The notes beneath the pieces are model-generated. The model was not told the DNA's origin. It was given only the letters and a program-made list of their open reading frames with translations, and did no database searches. Positions 7,404-10,045 of a stretch of 10,045 nucleotides of DNA are shown here, piece by piece. Each line of letters starts with the position of its first letter. Positions within the stretch are counted from its first letter, which is position 1. The position numbers and the translations under genes are program-made. The DNA comes from an uncultured Clostridium sp. (GTDB lineage: Bacteria > Bacillota > Clostridia > Peptostreptococcales > Peptostreptococcaceae). The stretch is taken from assembly GCA_937944945.1 (NCBI GenBank), contig CALEBD010000311.1, positions 1 through 10,045 of the forward strand, read 5' to 3'.

Positions 7404-8942
7404 CTATTGTCCTTTACTTTCTTCGTGCTCTTGCATTATTTGATATATCTTTTCTATATCAAGATGTTCTCTTAAGAAGTCTGCTAATCTGTCGTATTCT
7501 TTATCCTTAAATTCTTTAAATGATTTAACTTTACTGTCTATTTTATCTAGACCCTTCATTTCTCTTATGTTGTTTAATATAGTTCTAGCAAAATCTACAT
7601 CATCAAATATTCCATGAAGGTATGTTCCGAAAACATTGCACTCTGAGTTTACACTTCCTTCTGTGTAATTAACTTTTTCATCTAATTTTTGTGTAATTGT
7701 GCATAGATTTTTTATTTCATTACCTCTATTGGTAACGCCCATATGTATTTCATATCCTTTAACTTTTTTACCTTCTAAATTATTTAAATATCCACTTAAA
7801 TCTTTATCTATTATTGCCTCAACTTGAGTTGTCGTCTTTTCTAGTTTAAAAGTTGTTTCAGTATCTAGAAGACCTATCCCTTCAACTTCCTCTAAATCAC
7901 TTTCGACATGATATGGGTCTCTTAATTTTTTACCTAGCATTTGATATCCACCACAAATACCTATAACTAATCTTCCTCTTCTATGTAATTCCTTTATTTG
8001 TTCTTCAAGACCATTATTTCTTAAAAACATTAAATCATCTATTGTACTTTTAGTACCTGGAATAATTACTATATCAGGATTTCCTAGAGATTCTCCATAA
8101 TCTACATATCTAATACTTACATCTTCTTGAGTTTCAAATATATTAAAATCTGTAAAATTAGACATATGTGGCGTTCTAACAATTTCTATATGTATATCAT
8201 TTCTCGCCATTTGCTTTTTAAATCTCGTAGTTACACTATCCTCATCTTCTATTTTTATATCACAATAAGGTACAACACCTAATACAGGTACATTTATTAT
8301 TTCTTCTAACATTTTTACTCCGGAATCTAAAAGCTCTTTTCTACCTCTAAATTTATTTATTATTACCCCTTTTACTCTCTTTCTATCTTCTTCGCTTAAT
8401 AAAAGCATTGTTCCAGCAAGTGATGCAAAAACGCCACCTCTATCAATATCACCAACTAATATTACTGGTGCATCTGCTATTCTTGCCATTCCCATATTGG
8501 AAATATCTCTTTCCATTAAGTTGATTTCTGCTGCACTTCCTGCACCTTCCATAACAACTATATCGTAGTTTTCTTCAAATTCTTTAAATATATCTCTCAA
8601 TACATCCATTAACTCTAACTTATATTCATGGTATTGTGGAGAAGTCATATCTCCAACTACCTTTCCTCTTACTATAACTTGGCTTTTATTGTTGCCACAT
8701 GGTTTAAGTAATATTGGGTTCATATCTGCTATTGGTTCTAATCCACATGCTTCTGCTTGTGAAACTTGGGCCCTTCCCATCTCTAGTCCTTCCTTTGTTA
8801 TAAATGAATTAAGGGCCATATTTTGGGATTTAAAAGGAGTTACAGTATATCCATCTTGTTTAAATATTCTACCTAAACCTGTAACTATTGTACTTTTCCC
8901 AACATTGGATGCAGTTCCTTGAAACATTATTTTCTTACTCAT
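7404..8942 (-). CDS. cbiP: Cobyric acid synthase CbiP (glutamine-hydrolysing)
   Basis: A 512-residue amidotransferase that forms the four remaining amides (b, d, e, g) on adenosylcobyrinic acid a,c-diamide to give adenosylcobyric acid. The N-terminal ATPase domain has the P-loop GTASNVGKST (residues 9-18), PFKSQNMALNS (36-46), MEGAGSAAEINL (131-142) and GDIDRGGVFASL (164-175). The C-terminal glutaminase domain has IIPGTKSTIDDL (293-304), the nucleophile C330 in GICGGYQMLG, KGYEIHMG (395-402) and the catalytic histidine H443 in YLHGIFD. The start at 8942 follows a purine-rich ribosome site (AAGGGGAAGAGG). It is the first gene after the cobalamin riboswitch and terminator, so it and the downstream operon should be repressed by B12. 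The stop touches the cbiA start region. Confidence 0.97.
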   Translation of the reverse strand: MSKKIMFQGTASNVGKSTIVTGLGRIFKQDGYTVTPFKSQNMALNSFITKEGLEMGRAQVSQAEACGLEPIADMNPILLKPCGNNKSQVIVRGKVVGDMTSPQYHEYKLELMDVLRDIFKEFEENYDIVVMEGAGSAAEINLMERDISNMGMARIADAPVILVGDIDRGGVFASLAGTMLLLSEEDRKRVKGVIINKFRGRKELLDSGVKMLEEIINVPVLGVVPYCDIKIEDEDSVTTRFKKQMARNDIHIEIVRTPHMSNFTDFNIFETQEDVSIRYVDYGESLGNPDIVIIPGTKSTIDDLMFLRNNGLEEQIKELHRRGRLVIGICGGYQMLGKKLRDPYHVESDLEEVEGIGLLDTETTFKLEKTTTQVEAIIDKDLSGYLNNLEGKKVKGYEIHMGVTNRGNEIKNLCTITQKLDEKVNYTEGSVNSECNVFGTYLHGIFDDVDFARTILNNIREMKGLDKIDSKVKSFKEFKDKEYDRLADFLREHLDIEKIYQIMQEHEESKGQ

Positions 8943-9027
8943 AGCCTCTTCCCCTTCTATTATTTGTAGCGCTATATATTAACTAAAATAAATCTATATT
9001 TATCGCATATATATTTAGAAAACTAAC

Positions 9028-9060
9028 AAAAAAATCCTAATAACGAGATTAGGACTTTTT
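9028..9060 (-). terminator. Intrinsic terminator of the riboswitch expression platform
   Basis: On the minus strand AAAAAGTCCTAAT (9060-9048) pairs with ATTAGGATTTTTT, closing a 6-base loop CTCGTT (9047-9042). This gives 13 pairs including one G-U, and the transcript passes through seven consecutive T residues (9034-9028). The hairpin lies after the aptamer and P13 and about 86 bases before cbiP, where an attenuator controlled by B12 should be. The A-run on the other flank means it could also stop transcription in the opposite direction, but no plus-strand gene is near. Confidence 0.9.
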
Positions 9061-9072
9061 GTATTTATAAAA

Positions 9073-9094
9073 AAAATCTTCACCCCGAGATTTT
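9073..9094 (-). promoter_or_regulatory. P13 kissing hairpin of the riboswitch
   Basis: The minus strand forms a 7-bp stem, AAAATCT with AGATTTT (9094-9088 with 9079-9073), around the 8-base loop CGGGGTGA. Loop bases CGGGG (9087-9083) are exactly complementary to CCCCG (9209-9205) in the aptamer's L5 region. This is the expected L5-L13 kissing interaction of class I cobalamin riboswitches. The stem runs into four more T residues (9072-9069), so the element also resembles a weak terminator, although the stem is AT-rich. Confidence 0.75.
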
Positions 9095-9105
9095 AACTCT
9101 AATAA

Positions 9106-9250
9106 ATTAATTAATCCAGGTATCCTGACTTAACATCATCCTACTCCTACACCTTCCCATTTTCTCAAACAGTGGTTTCTATAGTTTCATCCGTTTCACA
9201 GTAGCGGGGGCTGTAAAGGCTTTTACCTTTTTCCCTGAGAAAAATTAATC
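9106..9250 (-). promoter_or_regulatory. Cobalamin riboswitch aptamer (class I, AdoCbl type)
   Basis: Read on the minus strand, the conserved blocks appear in order: GGGAAAAAGG (9235-9226), CAGCCCCCGCTACTGTGA (9213-9196), CGGATGAAA, ACCACTG (9176-9170, consensus GCCACTG), GGGAAGG (9158-9152), GGAGTAGGATGATG, and the B12 box AGTCAGGATACCTGG (9130-9116). A closing P1 helix can form between ATTAATT (9249-9243) and AATTAAT (9112-9106). The presence of the P3-P6 core, the L5 C-run and a downstream P13 hairpin indicates the class I type that binds adenosylcobalamin. It precedes cbiP and should turn off the cbi block when B12 is plentiful. The downstream terminator suggests control at transcription elongation. 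Confidence 0.96.
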
Positions 9251-9254
9251 TAAT

Positions 9255-9284
9255 ATTCTATTTTAAAAAACTTGTTTCATTTAA
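9255..9284 (-). promoter_or_regulatory. Possible weak promoter for the riboswitch transcript
   Basis: The minus strand has TAGAAT (9260-9255) as a -10-like box, 18 bases after TTAAAT (9284-9279) as a poor -35-like box. A start about seven bases downstream would fall near 9248, at the beginning of the aptamer's P1 helix. The -10 box overlaps the cobC stop codon. In DNA this AT-rich such matches arise often by chance, so this is only a candidate. Read-through from cobC is the alternative. Confidence 0.25.
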
Positions 9285-9866
9285 CTTATTAATAACAGCA
9301 AATCCATTATCAATTTCAACAATACTTATAGATGCATTGTCGATTTTAAAATTCCAATGGTATTCAAAGCTATTTGAAATTAAATATGTTAAAATATTTC
9401 TAATTGTCCCTGCATGAGCACATATTAAGATTGTCTCATCTTCATCAGACTCATCTAAAATAAATTGTGTTTCTTTTGATACTCTTTCGAAACAATCAAC
9501 CAAGCTTTCTCCATTTGGATATGTATATTCATATCCTTCTTCTATCATTTTGTTAAACTCATCAGGATAATCTTTTTGAATTTCTTTGAAGTCTTTTCCT
9601 TCAAAATCTCCAAAGTTAATTTCTTGTAAATCCTTACTCTGTTGTATTTCTATTGAATTTATTTTAGCTAAATATTTTGCAGTCTCTTTAGTTCTACTTG
9701 ACGTCGTAGTATATATCTTATCAATTTTTTCATCACTTAAAAAGCCTGTTATTTTTTCTATTTGTATCTTTCCTTCTTCACTTACTTTACTATCTATATG
9801 ACCAGAGAGTTTCGCAAGTTTATTATCTTCTGTAAGTACATGACGTACTAAAATTAATTTTTTCAT
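9258..9866 (-). CDS. cobC: Histidine phosphatase family protein, probable alpha-ribazole-5'-phosphate phosphatase CobC
   Basis: A 202-residue member of the phosphoglycerate mutase-like histidine phosphatase family. In B12 synthesis CobC removes the 5' phosphate of the lower-ligand nucleotide or of cobalamin-5'-phosphate. Visible catalytic parts are the phosphohistidine H9 in LILVRHVLTEDN, R58 in TTSSRTKETA, E82 in LQEINFGDFEG, and the second histidine H151 in ICAHAGTIRNIL. The usual RHG(E/Q)T signature is changed to RHVLT, with valine in place of the glycine after the catalytic histidine. All catalytic residues remain. The start at 9866 has an AAGGAG site and lies 18 bases after the cobS stop. 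The stop is immediately before the cobalamin riboswitch. The family is broad in substrate, so the CobC assignment rests largely on cobS upstream and cbi genes downstream. Confidence 0.8.
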   Translation of the reverse strand: MKKLILVRHVLTEDNKLAKLSGHIDSKVSEEGKIQIEKITGFLSDEKIDKIYTTTSSRTKETAKYLAKINSIEIQQSKDLQEINFGDFEGKDFKEIQKDYPDEFNKMIEEGYEYTYPNGESLVDCFERVSKETQFILDESDEDETILICAHAGTIRNILTYLISNSFEYHWNFKIDNASISIVEIDNGFAVINKLNETSFLK

Positions 9867-9881
9867 TTTCTTCTCCTTACA

Positions 9882-9905
9882 ATGCTAAATTACTGAAATT
9901 AGCAT
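9882..9905 (-). other. Inverted repeat at the cobS-cobC junction
   Basis: Perfect 7-base arms, ATGCTAA at 9882-9888 and TTAGCAT at 9899-9905, flank a 10-base centre. One arm contains the cobS stop codon, and the hairpin ends just before the cobC ribosome site (GTAAGGAG). There is no T-run, so it is not an intrinsic terminator. It could affect translation or mRNA stability, or it could be chance. Confidence 0.35.
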
Positions 9906-10045
9906 ATAAGTATATATTAAGAAAAATACTTCTCCAAGTTCTATCGTGCAACCTAGTATATCTCCAGTTACACCATCAATCTTTTTATATATATGTTTTT
10001 TAAACAATAATGCAAATACTATTATAAATATAATAGAACTTAAAA
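9885..10045 (-). CDS. cobS: Adenosylcobinamide-GDP ribazoletransferase (cobalamin-5'-phosphate synthase) CobS, C-terminal end
   Basis: The last 52 codons of a gene that enters from beyond the right edge of the window and stops at TAG 9887-9885. The visible sequence starts with a hydrophobic stretch (LSSIIFIIVFALLF), then a short basic loop (KKHIYKK), then IDGVTGDILGCTIELGEV and a final hydrophobic segment (FFLIYTYMLISVI). The DGxTGDxxGxxxExxE-type motif followed by a terminal membrane helix is typical of the CobS C-terminus. CobS is an integral membrane enzyme that joins adenosylcobinamide-GDP with alpha-ribazole (or its phosphate) in the last assembly step. The next gene is cobC, the phosphatase that acts at the same stage, 18 bases downstream. 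The segment is too short for the ORF length cut-off but is clear by motif. Confidence 0.92.
   Translation of the reverse strand, partial: LSSIIFIIVFALLFKKHIYKKIDGVTGDILGCTIELGEVFFLIYTYMLISVI

Larger units (their letters stand above)
8943..9257 (-). promoter_or_regulatory. 315-base leader of the cbi operon, no protein gene
   Basis: No credible coding sequence lies between the cobC stop and the cbiP start. In transcription order this stretch holds the cobalamin aptamer, the P13 hairpin with its T-run, a strong intrinsic terminator, and about 85 AT-rich bases leading to the cbiP ribosome site. A small perfect palindrome, TAGCGCTA, lies at 8967-8974 near the ribosome site. I see no conserved partner or known operator for it. 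Confidence 0.9.

Noticed and set aside
8967..8974. Palindrome TAGCGCTA near the cbiP ribosome site as a repressor operator
   Set aside because: It is only eight bases, single copy, matches no operator I know, and the operon already has a clear riboswitch.
1007..9801. Many plus-strand open frames of 60-118 codons across the window
   Set aside because: Each lies antisense to a confidently identified cbi, cob or pdu gene, none shows a recognisable domain, and they are expected in AT-rich DNA as shadows of the real genes.
1..10045. A new defence, mobile or secretion system
   Set aside because: Every gene in the window fits a known cobalamin-pathway family, spacing is tight throughout, and there are no transposase, recombinase, direct-repeat or CRISPR-like signals. 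I found no undescribed system here.

Overview
The window carries part of an anaerobic (early cobalt insertion) cobalamin biosynthesis cluster. Everything lies on the minus strand, so transcription runs from high to low coordinates. The DNA is very AT-rich, Shine-Dalgarno sites are of the Firmicutes type (AAGGAGG, AAGGAG), and the genes use the CbiD/CbiE/CbiT/CbiC anaerobic set. Together these suggest a low-GC anaerobic Clostridia member, most likely Peptostreptococcaceae (Clostridioides difficile or a relative). The taxon is inferred from general resemblance, not from a search.

Layout in transcription order: the 3' end of cobS (10045-9885) and cobC (9866-9258) come first. A leader of about 315 bases follows (9257-8943), holding a class I cobalamin riboswitch, its P13 hairpin and a strong intrinsic terminator. 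Then comes a tightly packed run: cbiP (8942-7404), cbiA (7394-6030), cbiB (6028-5039), cobD (5014-3947), pduX (3942-3040), cbiC (3067-2438), cbiD (2429-1278), cbiE (1281-673), cbiT (683-102) and the 5' end of cbiF (112-1). Four junctions overlap (28, 4, 11 and 11 bases) and the others leave at most 24 bases, so this is one transcription unit. It continues past position 1, where the other ring-methylation genes would be expected.

How the genes work together: CbiF, CbiD, CbiT, CbiE and CbiC handle the later ring steps from cobalt-precorrin-4 to cobyrinate. CbiA and CbiP amidate the side chains with glutamine-derived nitrogen. PduX and CobD make the aminopropanol linker from threonine, and CbiB attaches it. 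CobS and CobC complete nucleotide-loop assembly. The riboswitch sits between the loop-assembly genes and the ring and linker genes, so end-product B12 should shut off the long downstream block by premature termination.

I see no mobile element, CRISPR array, tRNA, rRNA or broken gene, and no undescribed system. The points most worth a second look are the expression platform of the riboswitch, the RHV variant of the phosphatase signature in CobC, the pduX-cbiC overlap, and start-site corrections for cobD and cbiA.
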